A stretch of DNA of 42,113 nt from contig CAYPQK010000015.1 in the NCBI GenBank assembly GCA_964412895.1, forward strand, positions 1 through 42,113, read 5' to 3'. The notes beneath the pieces were generated by a model. That model made no database searches. It saw only the letters and a program-made list of their open reading frames with translations, and was not told the origin of the DNA. The translations under genes were made by a program, and so were the position numbers. Shown here piece after piece: positions 1 through 8,076 of the stretch. This DNA comes from CALMRE01 sp964412895. GTDB taxonomy: Bacteria; UBP6; UBA1177; JAKLFG01. Position 1 is the stretch's first letter, and each line of letters opens with the position of its first letter.

Positions 1-255
1 GAGGATGTCCAGCGACTGTATGATCGAAAGACCGGCGCTGATCATCGTGGAGAACTGCCGGGTGAAAACGACCAGATCTTTGGCCGTTATTTTCTGTGCC
101 CCCAGCTCTATCCGGGTCCAGTCCTTTTTTATCTCATCGGCCTTGATGTTCTGCGCATACAGCGCCTGCCGTGCCGCCTTTTCATCATCGGCATCGAGCA
201 CGCCCTTGACGATCTCACCCTTTTTGTTGGTACCGATATACTTGAAATAGGTCAT
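1..255 (-). CDS. pilC: Type IV pilus inner-membrane platform protein PilC (GspF family), N-terminal fragment
   Basis: Only the first 85 codons lie in the window; the gene runs off the left edge. The start ATG is the complement of 253-255, with a G-rich ribosome binding site (complement of about 260-267) just upstream. The product begins MTYFKYIGTNKKGEIVKG and continues with a DADDEKAARQAL segment and the motif VVFTRQFSTMISAG. This is the usual N-terminus of PilC/GspF, the platform protein that couples the PilB and PilT motors to pilus assembly and retraction. It follows pilB and pilT on the same strand, the common pilBTC order, about 20 bases after the pilT stop. The family is clear. The symbol rests on the pilB/pilT context; a type II secretion gspF is the alternative. 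Confidence 0.88.
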   Translation of the reverse strand, partial: MTYFKYIGTNKKGEIVKGVLDADDEKAARQALYAQNIKADEIKKDWTRIELGAQKITAKDLVVFTRQFSTMISAGLSIIQSLDIL

Positions 256-274
256 GACGCAACCCCCCTACACA

Positions 275-1360
275 CTACTTCGCCCTTGACAGCAGACTGA
301 CGAATTCCTCAAGACTCGGCGCCACCTGTTGCGCCTCCTCCATGCTGACGATATCCTTCTGGACAAGCCGCACCAGATCCTGCGTCATCGTCTGCATGTG
401 GTGCTCCCGTTGCCCCGACTGCATCGTGGAATATATCTGAGAGAGTTTGTTCTCGCGGATAAGGTTGCGTATCGCCGGCGTCGGAACCATGACCTCGCAA
501 CAGATCGAACGGCCGCCGCCGAATTTCTTGGGTATCAGTATCTGCGCCAGCACCCCCTGCAGAACGAAACTGAGCTGGGTGCGGACCTGACTCTGCTGGT
601 TGACCGGGAACATGTCGATGATGCGGTTGATCGTTTCAATAGTGTTGTTGGTGTGGAGCGTCGCGAAACACAAGTGTCCCGTTTCGGAAACCGCGAGCGC
701 CGTTTCCATCGTCTCGATGTCGCGGATCTCGCCGATGAGCACCACATCGGGATCCTGCCGGAGGATGACCCGGAGCGCCTTGCCGAACGAAGCGGTGTCC
801 GACCCGACCTCGCGCTGGTTGACGATACAGTTCTTGTGGGTATGAATGAACTCTATCGGGTCCTCGATCGTAACGATGTGGCCCTTGCGGTTGCGGTTGA
901 TATAGTCGATCATCGAGGCGAGCGTCGTCGATTTGCCTGATCCGGTCGGACCGGTAACGAGGACAAGGCCCTTCGGTTTCTTGGCTATCTCTTCAGCCAC
1001 TTCGGGCAGGCCGAGCGTCGCAAAATCGAGTATCTTATACGGGATGACGCGGATGGCGGCCGCGACCGCGCCGCGCTGCATGAAGATATTGGCACGGAAC
1101 CGGCTCAGATTCTTGACGCCAAAGGAAAGGTCGAGTTCGTTATTCTCTTCGAACTGTTTCTTCTGCCGTTCGGTGAGGATGCTGTAGGCAAGCCGCTTGG
1201 TGTCGGTCGGCGAGAGGGGCGGCAGACTCACCTGCCGCAGATTGCCGTCGATGCGCAACTGCGGGGGGCTCCCCGAAGTGATATGCAGATCGGAGGCGCT
1301 TTGTTCTATCAGAAGGGTCAGGAGATCCTGTAAGGAAACATTCGCCGCATCAACCATCAT
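275..1360 (-). CDS. pilT: Type IV pilus retraction ATPase PilT
   Basis: A 361-residue hexameric motor ATPase expected to drive pilus retraction and twitching motility at the inner membrane. An N-terminal PAS-like region begins near residue 8 and contains ASDLHIT. It is followed by the RecA-like core with Walker A GPTGSGKST (about 137-145), acidic box IEDPIEF (about 165), Walker B DPDVVLIGEIRD (about 203-214) and His box HLCFATLHTN (about 229-238). The PilT-specific AIRNLIRE motif is near 296-303. It lacks the tetracysteine zinc motif of PilB, and the length is normal for PilT. Two tandem ATG codons are possible starts (1360 or 1357). It lies 22 bases after pilB and just before pilC, so it is probably in the same transcript. 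Confidence 0.96.
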   Translation of the reverse strand: MMVDAANVSLQDLLTLLIEQSASDLHITSGSPPQLRIDGNLRQVSLPPLSPTDTKRLAYSILTERQKKQFEENNELDLSFGVKNLSRFRANIFMQRGAVAAAIRVIPYKILDFATLGLPEVAEEIAKKPKGLVLVTGPTGSGKSTTLASMIDYINRNRKGHIVTIEDPIEFIHTHKNCIVNQREVGSDTASFGKALRVILRQDPDVVLIGEIRDIETMETALAVSETGHLCFATLHTNNTIETINRIIDMFPVNQQSQVRTQLSFVLQGVLAQILIPKKFGGGRSICCEVMVPTPAIRNLIRENKLSQIYSTMQSGQREHHMQTMTQDLVRLVQKDIVSMEEAQQVAPSLEEFVSLLSRAK

Positions 1361-1382
1361 ACACCTCGCATAGGGTCAGGGA

Positions 1383-3131
1383 TCAATCGGGGGCGGTATT
1401 GCGGAGGACCTCGTCGATCGAGGTGGTACCCGCAAGCAGATGGATATTGGCGCTCATCCGCATCGTCTTCATTCCTTCTTGTATCGCCAGCTGTTTCAAC
1501 TCCATCGAACTTGAACCGTTCAGGACCGCCTCGCGTATGGGGTCGGTCATCAACAGGACCTCGTAGAACGCGATACGGCCCTTATACCCGGAGCCGGTAC
1601 AGGCATCGCAACCGCGCCCTTTGAAGATGCGCGGGACGCCGCCCGCCAATTCGGCCAACATCCGGTCGGTGACCTGCAACTCCTTGAGTAGATGTTTCTC
1701 CACCGGGAACTCCTCTTTGCAGTTCTGGCAGACCTTTCTACCGAGCCGCTGCGCCGCGATGACATTGAGCGAGGAGGTAACCAAGAAACTCTCGATGCCC
1801 ATGTTCAGCAACCGCGTGATCGTCGAGGGGGCGTCGTTGGTATGGAGCGTGCTCATGACCAAGTGGCCGGTAAGGGCCGCCTTGACCGCGATCTCGGCCG
1901 TCTCGAAGTCTCGGATCTCACCGACCATGATGATGTCGGGATCCTGCCGCAGGAAGGAGCGGAGCGCCGCCGCGAAGGTCAGGCCGACCTGTTCACGGAT
2001 CGGGACCTGATTGATGCCTTCAAGGTTATATTCGACCGGGTCCTCGGCGGTGGAGATGTTCACATCGGTCTTGTTGAGTTCGGAAAGGGCCGAATAGAGC
2101 GTGGTGGTCTTACCCGAACCGGTGGGACCCGTAACGAGGATCATGCCGTAGGGACGATGGATGGCGGTCTTGAATCCTTCGAGCTGATCCTCGAAGAAGC
2201 CCAGCCGGGTCATGTCGAGCTGCAGGTTGCTTTTGTCCAGAAGACGGAGAACGGTCTTTTCGCCGAAGATGCAGGGAAGGACCGAAACGCGGAAATCCAT
2301 CTCGCGCCCCTTACCCATCTTGATCTTGATACGGCCGTCCTGCGGGATACGCTTCTCGGCGATGTCGAGGTTCGCCATGACCTTGAAACGGGCGGTGATC
2401 GCATCCTGCATATGTTTGGGCGGATGGAGTACATCGTAGAGCACGCCGTCGATACGGAACCGGACACGGAAACTTTTCTCGTACGGCTCGACATGGATAT
2501 CGGATGCCTTTTTCTTGATGGCGTCGAGCACCACCATGTTGACCAGTTTGACGACCGGCGCGTCGCCCGCCTCGCGGATCGACTCCTCGATCGTCATCTC
2601 CTTCATCTCGCCGGTCTCGACCTGCACATCCTCCATCTCGGAGAGCAGCTCATCCATGTTGAAGATGACCTCGTCGCTACCGGCACCCGACTGCGGAGCC
2701 TCTATCGCGCCGTAGTATTTCTCGATCGTTTCGATGATCTCGCTCTCGGAAGCGACCACGACCTCGACATTGTAATCGGTCAGGAACTTGATGTCGTCCT
2801 GCGCGTTCATGTTGGACGGATCGCTCATCGCAACGGTCAGCGTGTTACCGATACGGGATATCGGTACGACCTTATACCGCAGGCAGGTCTGTTTGTTGAG
2901 AATGGAAATGACCTCGGCCTCTATCTCCAAGTCGACCAGCCGTATCTTGGGAACATTATACTGCTCCGACAGCATATCGACGAGTTGCGATTCGTCGATA
3001 CGCGCCTCCTTGAAAAGGAGATCCTTGAGCCCCTGCCCCGATTCGAGAGACTTCTCTTCGAGGTTCTTAAGTTCCGGAAGCGACAGAATGCCGCGTTTTA
3101 CAAGCATTCCGGTCAGTTGCCTATTATTCAT
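1383..3131 (-). CDS. pilB: Type IV pilus assembly (extension) ATPase PilB
   Basis: A 582-residue assembly motor of the GspE/PilB family, expected to power pilin polymerisation on the cytoplasmic side of the inner membrane. Residues 1-140 form an MshEN/GspE N-terminal region. The ATPase core carries ASDIHVEPYE (about 209-218), Walker A GPTGSGKTT (335-343), acidic box AEDPVEY (about 362), Walker B DPDIIMVGEIRD (398-408) and His box HLVMSTLHTN (about 423). The zinc tetracysteine motif typical of PilB/GspE is present as C468xxC471 and C508xxC511. The MshEN region in this family can bind cyclic di-GMP; whether this copy does was not tested. It is first of the pilB-pilT-pilC run and has a good promoter 40-65 bases upstream. 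Confidence 0.95.
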   Translation of the reverse strand: MNNRQLTGMLVKRGILSLPELKNLEEKSLESGQGLKDLLFKEARIDESQLVDMLSEQYNVPKIRLVDLEIEAEVISILNKQTCLRYKVVPISRIGNTLTVAMSDPSNMNAQDDIKFLTDYNVEVVVASESEIIETIEKYYGAIEAPQSGAGSDEVIFNMDELLSEMEDVQVETGEMKEMTIEESIREAGDAPVVKLVNMVVLDAIKKKASDIHVEPYEKSFRVRFRIDGVLYDVLHPPKHMQDAITARFKVMANLDIAEKRIPQDGRIKIKMGKGREMDFRVSVLPCIFGEKTVLRLLDKSNLQLDMTRLGFFEDQLEGFKTAIHRPYGMILVTGPTGSGKTTTLYSALSELNKTDVNISTAEDPVEYNLEGINQVPIREQVGLTFAAALRSFLRQDPDIIMVGEIRDFETAEIAVKAALTGHLVMSTLHTNDAPSTITRLLNMGIESFLVTSSLNVIAAQRLGRKVCQNCKEEFPVEKHLLKELQVTDRMLAELAGGVPRIFKGRGCDACTGSGYKGRIAFYEVLLMTDPIREAVLNGSSSMELKQLAIQEGMKTMRMSANIHLLAGTTSIDEVLRNTAPD

Positions 3132-3166
3132 CGTGCGGCACCCCGCCTATTCACAAGTTCGCGGGA

Positions 3167-3195
3167 AGTATAATCGCCCCTTGTACCCGAGTCAA
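3167..3195 (-). promoter_or_regulatory. Sigma70-type promoter for pilB-pilT-pilC
   Basis: Read on the minus strand: TTGACT (complement of 3190-3195), a 17-base spacer, then TATACT (complement of 3167-3172). Both boxes are close to consensus and the spacing is ideal. Transcription would start near 3160, leaving a leader of about 29 bases before the pilB ATG at 3131. This is a sequence match only. Confidence 0.72.
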
Positions 3196-3284
3196 GAAAA
3201 CAACCGGCTTTTTCGGCAACCGGAAAATTTGATTTTACGGCCGGCGAAAGCGATACTTCCGGGACATTGTATCGGAGCATATCG

Positions 3285-3851
3285 ATGGCCGTTCGCCCGT
3301 TGCGCACCTATGCCGTTATCGGCCTGCTCGACCCGCGGGGCGATGCCTTCATCAGAACGATCTGGCGGCGCCTCTCCCGTGCCGGCATAGCGTGCGGTGT
3401 CACGGAATATCACGGATCGCGACCCCATGTCACCTTTTCGATCTTTGCGGGATGCGGAAAAAGGCGTGCCGCCGCGATAGCCGCCGCGATAGCCGCGGGA
3501 TCAAGACCGTTGCGCATCGAACTGACCCATATCGACTTCTTTACCGTTGCGGATCTTTCGGCCTATATCGGTATCGCCGCGACACGCCCGCTCCGCTCGC
3601 TCAACCGCCGCATCGACGCGGCGGCCGCACCGTGCGCCGACGAGATGAGCGACTACTACCGTCCCGGGCGATGGGTCCCGCACTGCACTCTTTCTTCGGC
3701 GCTCGAACAGGAGCAGCTCACGACGGTCCGGAACATCGCGAATGAATTGATGTTGCCGCGGCGTTTCACTCTTTACGGTCTGGGACTGACCGAGCTTGAT
3801 CATGAACGGCAGGTATGGTCGTACGAACGCGATTTCCCGTTCGCCCGTTGA
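3285..3851 (+). CDS. 2H phosphoesterase / 2'-5' RNA ligase-like protein
   Basis: A 188-residue protein with the two His-x-Thr motifs of the 2H phosphoesterase superfamily, RPHVTFSI (H48, T50) and VPHCTLSS (H133, T135). In this fold the two histidines act on 2',3'-cyclic or 2'-5' phosphodiester bonds of RNA or nucleotides. Spacing and length match LigT/ThpR-like proteins. An upstream in-frame TTG at 3267 is possible, but the ATG at 3285 has GGAG (3274-3277) seven bases before it, so that start is preferred. The short Ala/Ile run near residue 65 comes from a triplicated GCCGCGATA in the DNA. It is convergent with the histidine kinase, three bases from its stop. The physiological substrate cannot be told. 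Confidence 0.8.
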   Translation: MAVRPLRTYAVIGLLDPRGDAFIRTIWRRLSRAGIACGVTEYHGSRPHVTFSIFAGCGKRRAAAIAAAIAAGSRPLRIELTHIDFFTVADLSAYIGIAATRPLRSLNRRIDAAAAPCADEMSDYYRPGRWVPHCTLSSALEQEQLTTVRNIANELMLPRRFTLYGLGLTELDHERQVWSYERDFPFAR

Positions 3852-3854
3852 TTC

Positions 3855-5549
3855 TCAGCCTAAAAGTTTCCCCATGAGCTCCGCCATCTCACGCATACGG
3901 TACGGCTTGCGAAGACTTTCACGGAATCCATACTCGGCCGGCCGCGCGATGACCGGGTCCTCCGAATAACCGCTCGACGCCGCCGCGACGACATCGCGGT
4001 CGATGGCGCGTAGCGCCTCCAGCGTTTCCACACCGCCGACATCGCCCGGCACCGTAAGGTCGAGGATCACCGCATCGAAAGGATCGCCGGCGCGCTTCGC
4101 CTCGGCATAGCGTTCTATGGCCTCGCTACCGCCCGGGACCGCGACCACCGCAAATCCGAGAGAAGAAAGCATCTCCACAGCAAGGTCCCTGATGTCGGTA
4201 TCATCGTCCATCACCAGCACCCTGCCTCCCGTTTTAAGGATCGGGGCCTTTTCCGCTATCGCTTCCGCAACGCTGCCGTCCGAAGCCGGCAGGTATATGG
4301 TGAAAACGGTCCCCTGCCCCGGAGCGGACTCGACATCGATATCGCCGTTATGTTTGCGGAGGATCGAATGGGTGATGGCAAGGCCCAGACCGCTTCCCTT
4401 CGACTTGGTGGTGAAGAACGGATCGAAGATGCGCGGCAGGATATCCTTGGGGATCCCGGTACCGGGATCGCGAACCATTATCTTGAGATAGCGTCCCGTG
4501 CATAGGGAGGGGCGGAACCCCGCTTCCAGCAGGACATTTTCGGCCGACAGCTCTATGGTCCCGCCGCGCGGCATCGCTTCTTTCGCGTTGAGGACCAGAT
4601 TGCTGATGACCTGCGCGATATGGTTCTGATCGAAATCGCACAACCACAGATCGTCTGGAAAGAGGGTGCGGCAATGAACGGTCGACCCGGCAAGGGCGAA
4701 TTCGGCGGCATGGCGTATGACCGGCGCGAGATCGCCGATCTTCTTATGCGGGACACCGCCTTTGGCAAAGGTCAGCAGCTGCTGGGTGAGGTCGCGCGCC
4801 CGGTCGAAGCTCTGAAGCGCCTTTTCGAGCAGCTGCCGCATCCGGTCGTCGGTCGCCAGATTGCGCGCCATATCGACATAGCCGAACATCGCCGAGAGCA
4901 GATTGTTGAAATCGTGAGCGATACCGCCCGAAAGAACCGCGAGTTTGTCGAGGTTCTGTATCCGCTGAATGCTGTCGAGCATCTGTTTGCGTTCGGTTAT
5001 CTCGCGCACCGCACTGATGAAACCGATGACCCGGCGACTCCGTTCGTCGAAGCGGGGATATATCGTATTGAGGATCCAGTGTTGTTGTCCTTTTTTGTCT
5101 ATGATACGGCCCTCGCGCGTCACCGTCCGGCCGCCGAGCACCTCGGCAAAAGCCTTTTTCGCCATCTCGCGATCATCGGGATGCAGGATACCGACCCATT
5201 TCTCGAGCGTATCCACTTCCGAAGGATCGTAGCCATACTCGCGAAACAGCTTGTCGGCGACCCATTCGCGCTGGAACCGGCCGTCGGGCATAAGAAGAAT
5301 GCTCGATGCCGAATCCATCGTCAGCTCCGAGAGTATGCGATAGCGCTCTTCCGATCTGCGGAGAGCTTCCTCCGCCTCTTTGCGCATGAGGATATCCTTT
5401 TCGAGTTGGCGATTGCGCCGTTCGAGTTTCGCCGTCCGTTCGGCGACCAGTTTCTCCAGCTCCAGCGCCCGGGTCTCCGCCGCGCCGGAAGGACGCTTTT
5501 TCTTCGGCGCCTCAGGCTTCTTCTTTGGTGTCGTCCGTTTCTCGGCCAT
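3855..5549 (-). CDS. Soluble hybrid sensor histidine kinase with PAS domain and C-terminal receiver
   Basis: A 564-residue protein with no membrane segment. The order is a Lys/Pro-rich N-terminus (1-22), a coiled coil (about 23-66), a PAS/PAC sensor domain (about 67-187), HisKA with GGIAHDFNNLL (phospho-acceptor H212), HATPase_c (about 305-421; N box NLVLNAKEAM, G2 box GSGLGLAITHS), and a receiver domain (about 443-562) with acidic pocket DDD 448-450, phospho-acceptor D497 and K548. In the G1 box the usual DTGxGI reads DPGTGI. The product is likely a cytoplasmic sensor with internal phosphorelay to its own receiver. The gene starts 20 bases after iorB and is probably cotranscribed with it. 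The signal is unknown. Its kinase core closely resembles that of the 14317-15975 kinase. Confidence 0.9.
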   Translation of the reverse strand: MAEKRTTPKKKPEAPKKKRPSGAAETRALELEKLVAERTAKLERRNRQLEKDILMRKEAEEALRRSEERYRILSELTMDSASSILLMPDGRFQREWVADKLFREYGYDPSEVDTLEKWVGILHPDDREMAKKAFAEVLGGRTVTREGRIIDKKGQQHWILNTIYPRFDERSRRVIGFISAVREITERKQMLDSIQRIQNLDKLAVLSGGIAHDFNNLLSAMFGYVDMARNLATDDRMRQLLEKALQSFDRARDLTQQLLTFAKGGVPHKKIGDLAPVIRHAAEFALAGSTVHCRTLFPDDLWLCDFDQNHIAQVISNLVLNAKEAMPRGGTIELSAENVLLEAGFRPSLCTGRYLKIMVRDPGTGIPKDILPRIFDPFFTTKSKGSGLGLAITHSILRKHNGDIDVESAPGQGTVFTIYLPASDGSVAEAIAEKAPILKTGGRVLVMDDDTDIRDLAVEMLSSLGFAVVAVPGGSEAIERYAEAKRAGDPFDAVILDLTVPGDVGGVETLEALRAIDRDVVAAASSGYSEDPVIARPAEYGFRESLRKPYRMREMAELMGKLLG

Positions 5550-5569
5550 GGTCCACCTCGTTGTTCGTC

Positions 5570-6151
5570 CTATCGATCCGTTCCGATTAACTTCGTGAAA
5601 AGCGCCTTATTTTTCTCGAGCATTTTGCCCTCCATCAGATCGCCCATCGCCGCCTCGTAGTGTTCCCGCTTGACGCCGGAAATGAGCTCTCTTTTGCATA
5701 TCGTCGCCAGTAGCGCGACATTCTGCATCCGCGTATCGGGCAGATCGTCGAGCCGTACCCGCTCGTTGCGGACCTTGCGCCGCGAACACTCTTGCGCGAT
5801 GGTCTCGGCCGCCACTTCAGGCACCGCACCGACACGGACCTCGAGCGGCTGCCAGACGGTATCGTACCAGACGAGCGTTCCGCCATCCTTGAGGGAACCA
5901 TTGAGTGCCCGGAGCGCTTCGTGCCGTTCCAAAGCGACCGCGATATCGGCCTGACCAACGGGAATAAGCGGCGAATGGACATTCTCGCCGATGCGCAGAT
6001 GCGACACCACGATGCCGCCGCGCTGGGCAAGGCCGTGGGTATCGACCCCCTTGACCGTCAGCCCCGCATGATCGGCCGCACGGATGAGCGCCTCGCTGAG
6101 CATCCCGATCCCCTGTCCGCCGACGCCGGTGATATAGATATTGATGATCAT
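5570..6151 (-). CDS. iorB: Indolepyruvate:ferredoxin oxidoreductase beta subunit
   Basis: A 193-residue protein that begins with GVGGQGIGMLSEAL near residue 9, the signature of the gamma-type domain of 2-oxoacid:ferredoxin oxidoreductases, followed by VDTHGLAQRGGIVVSHLRIG. Length and motifs match IorB. With IorA it oxidatively decarboxylates aryl pyruvates (from Trp, Phe and Tyr transamination) to aryl-CoA with reduction of ferredoxin in the cytoplasm; it can also run in reverse during synthesis. The ribosome binding site GGAGG precedes the ATG at 6151. It follows iorA after ten bases, so the two are cotranscribed. Confidence 0.93.
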   Translation of the reverse strand: MIINIYITGVGGQGIGMLSEALIRAADHAGLTVKGVDTHGLAQRGGIVVSHLRIGENVHSPLIPVGQADIAVALERHEALRALNGSLKDGGTLVWYDTVWQPLEVRVGAVPEVAAETIAQECSRRKVRNERVRLDDLPDTRMQNVALLATICKRELISGVKREHYEAAMGDLMEGKMLEKNKALFTKLIGTDR

Positions 6152-6161
6152 CGTTGCCTCC

Positions 6162-8033
6162 TCACGCTTTCGGTTTGATCGCCTTGGACGGACAGGTCTG
6201 GATGCAGGAACCGTCGCCGATACACAGATCGGTGTTGACCGTCACCTTTCCATCGGGCAGACGCGTGAAGGTCGGGCAGGCAAACTTCTCGACACATTCA
6301 TGGGCCCCGTCGCAGAGTTCGGGCGGCACCGTCACCTGTTTGTCTTTGAAATCGGGCTTGCGACGCTGTTCGCGCATGTATTTCAGCATGCAGGGATGCT
6401 TCGCGATGACCACCGAGAACTCCGGTATCTCGACCGCCTGCTTCACCAGCTCGATGAGTTTCCCCTGCTGGTAGGCGTCGACCTCGAAGATATGCTTCAC
6501 GCCCAGTCCTTCGAGCACACGCCGCACCGGTATCGCATCGGTGACCTCGTTGAAATTCTTCCCGACCGCCGGATGGTCCTGATGGCCGGTCATCGCGGTG
6601 GTACCGTTCTCCATAAGGATGAGCGTCACTTTATGCTTGTTGAAGATCGCATTGATGATACCGGGAAGTCCCGCGTGGAAAAAGGTCGAATCGCCGAGGA
6701 AGGCGATCACCTTGCGCTCCGTCTGGAAGAGCGACAGTCCCGACGCCATCGCCACCGAGGCGCCCATGCACATAAGCAATTCGTTCATTTTGTAGGGAGG
6801 CAGGAAACCGAGCGAGTGACAGCCGATGTCGCCCACCCGGATGTCGGCCGGAGCGAGCGCTTTCTTGATGGCGTAGAAGGCGCTCCGGTGACCGCAGCCG
6901 GGACACATCTGTGCCGGCCGTTCCGGGGCGTAGGGCTGTTCGGTCGGGCGTGCCGCTTTCTCGGGAAGCATATCGGGCCATTCACTGCGCAGTATGCCGT
7001 ACACCTTGTCGGGGGTGTATTCGCCGATCCACTCCTCGGGGTCGCGTTTGCCACTGATACGGGTCGTCAGTCCCTTGTCGTAGGCGAGCGCCTTGACCTG
7101 CGGCTCGATGATCGCGTCGAGTTCTTCGAGTATCTTCACCTCGCGGTGACTTTCCATGAACGCCTGTATGAGCCCCGCCGGAAGCGGGTGCAGCGTACCG
7201 AGTTTCAGGATGTCGGGCTTCTTCGCCACACCCTGCAGGACATCCATGAGCGAGAGGTAGGTCGTGCCGAAGGTGATGACGCCGCGGTCGCGGTTCCGGT
7301 TGTCCTCGCTCCGGTTGAGCGACGAGGCATCGAAGGCGGTCGACAGCTCCGCCAGCCGCTTGAGGGCGCGCCGCTTCATCGGGAAAACCTCGGTCGTGAT
7401 CGGAACATAGGGACCGTTCTTCGGATCGAAGCGCGGCGTTTTATCCCACGGCTTCGGCTCCCAGCCGGAAAAAGATACCTTTTCTTTCTGATGGCAGACA
7501 TGGGTCGTGAGCCGGAGCACCACCGGCATCCCCTTTTCGACCGATATGCGGGCCGCCTCTTTATAAAAGGAATAGACCTCCGCCGGCGTCGCCGGTTCGA
7601 GGACCGGTGTATACGAAAGAAACGCAAAGTGGCGGTTGTCCTGTTCGTTCTGCGAACTGTGCGCACCCGGATCGTCGCCCCATATGATGACCATCCCGCC
7701 GATCAGGTTCATGTGGCCGAGCTGGACGAATGTGTCGGCGGCGACATTGAGCCCGACGCTCTTGAAGAAGACACACGACAGATGGCCGTTGATCGACGCA
7801 CCGTAGGCCACCTCGGTCGCCACTTTCTCGTTGGTGGAGAACTCGAAATAGAAGGGGCGCTCGTCGTGCGGGATGCTTTTTATCGCCTCGGCGATCTCGG
7901 GGGTCGGTGAGCCGGGGTAGCTCGTCACCACCCGCGTCCCGGTCTCTATCATCGCCCGGACCACAGCGGTGTTACCGATGACGATCTCGGAAAAGGGCTG
8001 TTCGGATAAGAGGACCGTACCCAGTTGCTTCAT
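6162..8033 (-). CDS. iorA: Indolepyruvate:ferredoxin oxidoreductase alpha subunit
   Basis: A 623-residue catalytic subunit. The N-terminal pyrimidine-binding domain has SYPGSPTPEI (38-47) and FEFSTNEKVA. The thiamine-diphosphate domain has MCPGCGHRSAFYA (376-388) and GDSTFFHAG (447-455) with MENGTTAMTGHQ (473-484). The C-terminal ferredoxin-like domain has two modified cluster motifs: C574-x5-C580-x5-C586P and C604-x5-C610-x3-C614P. In both, the usual second Cys of CxxCxxC is absent (Ala577 in the first, Asp607 in the second). The protein decarboxylates indolepyruvate and other aryl pyruvates and passes electrons to ferredoxin. It is 44 bases downstream of the degenerate HD-GYP-like gene and directly upstream of iorB. 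Confidence 0.94.
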   Translation of the reverse strand: MKQLGTVLLSEQPFSEIVIGNTAVVRAMIETGTRVVTSYPGSPTPEIAEAIKSIPHDERPFYFEFSTNEKVATEVAYGASINGHLSCVFFKSVGLNVAADTFVQLGHMNLIGGMVIIWGDDPGAHSSQNEQDNRHFAFLSYTPVLEPATPAEVYSFYKEAARISVEKGMPVVLRLTTHVCHQKEKVSFSGWEPKPWDKTPRFDPKNGPYVPITTEVFPMKRRALKRLAELSTAFDASSLNRSEDNRNRDRGVITFGTTYLSLMDVLQGVAKKPDILKLGTLHPLPAGLIQAFMESHREVKILEELDAIIEPQVKALAYDKGLTTRISGKRDPEEWIGEYTPDKVYGILRSEWPDMLPEKAARPTEQPYAPERPAQMCPGCGHRSAFYAIKKALAPADIRVGDIGCHSLGFLPPYKMNELLMCMGASVAMASGLSLFQTERKVIAFLGDSTFFHAGLPGIINAIFNKHKVTLILMENGTTAMTGHQDHPAVGKNFNEVTDAIPVRRVLEGLGVKHIFEVDAYQQGKLIELVKQAVEIPEFSVVIAKHPCMLKYMREQRRKPDFKDKQVTVPPELCDGAHECVEKFACPTFTRLPDGKVTVNTDLCIGDGSCIQTCPSKAIKPKA

Positions 8034-8076
8034 GAGAACCTCCGTATGCGGGGTGTTCCGCGTGAAAGCGATCGGA

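Noticed and set aside
1692..3173. Long open frame (493 codons) on the + strand opposite pilB
   Set aside because: It is antisense to a clear PilB with all motifs, and its product is rich in Arg, Asp and His without recognisable domains, as expected for a shadow frame in GC-rich DNA.
3460..3500. Triplicated GCCGCGATA as a CRISPR or functional repeat
   Set aside because: It is a short tandem run coding Ala-Ala-Ile in a real gene, with no spacers.
4450..4480. DPGTGI instead of DTGxGI in the hybrid kinase as a sign of an inactive ATPase
   Set aside because: The Asp and both Gly residues that contact ATP are kept, and the other boxes are intact, so activity is likely preserved.
6141..7910. Long open frame (589 codons) on the + strand opposite iorA
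   Set aside because: It mirrors the iorA codons, has no ribosome binding site, and gives an Arg/His-rich product without motifs.
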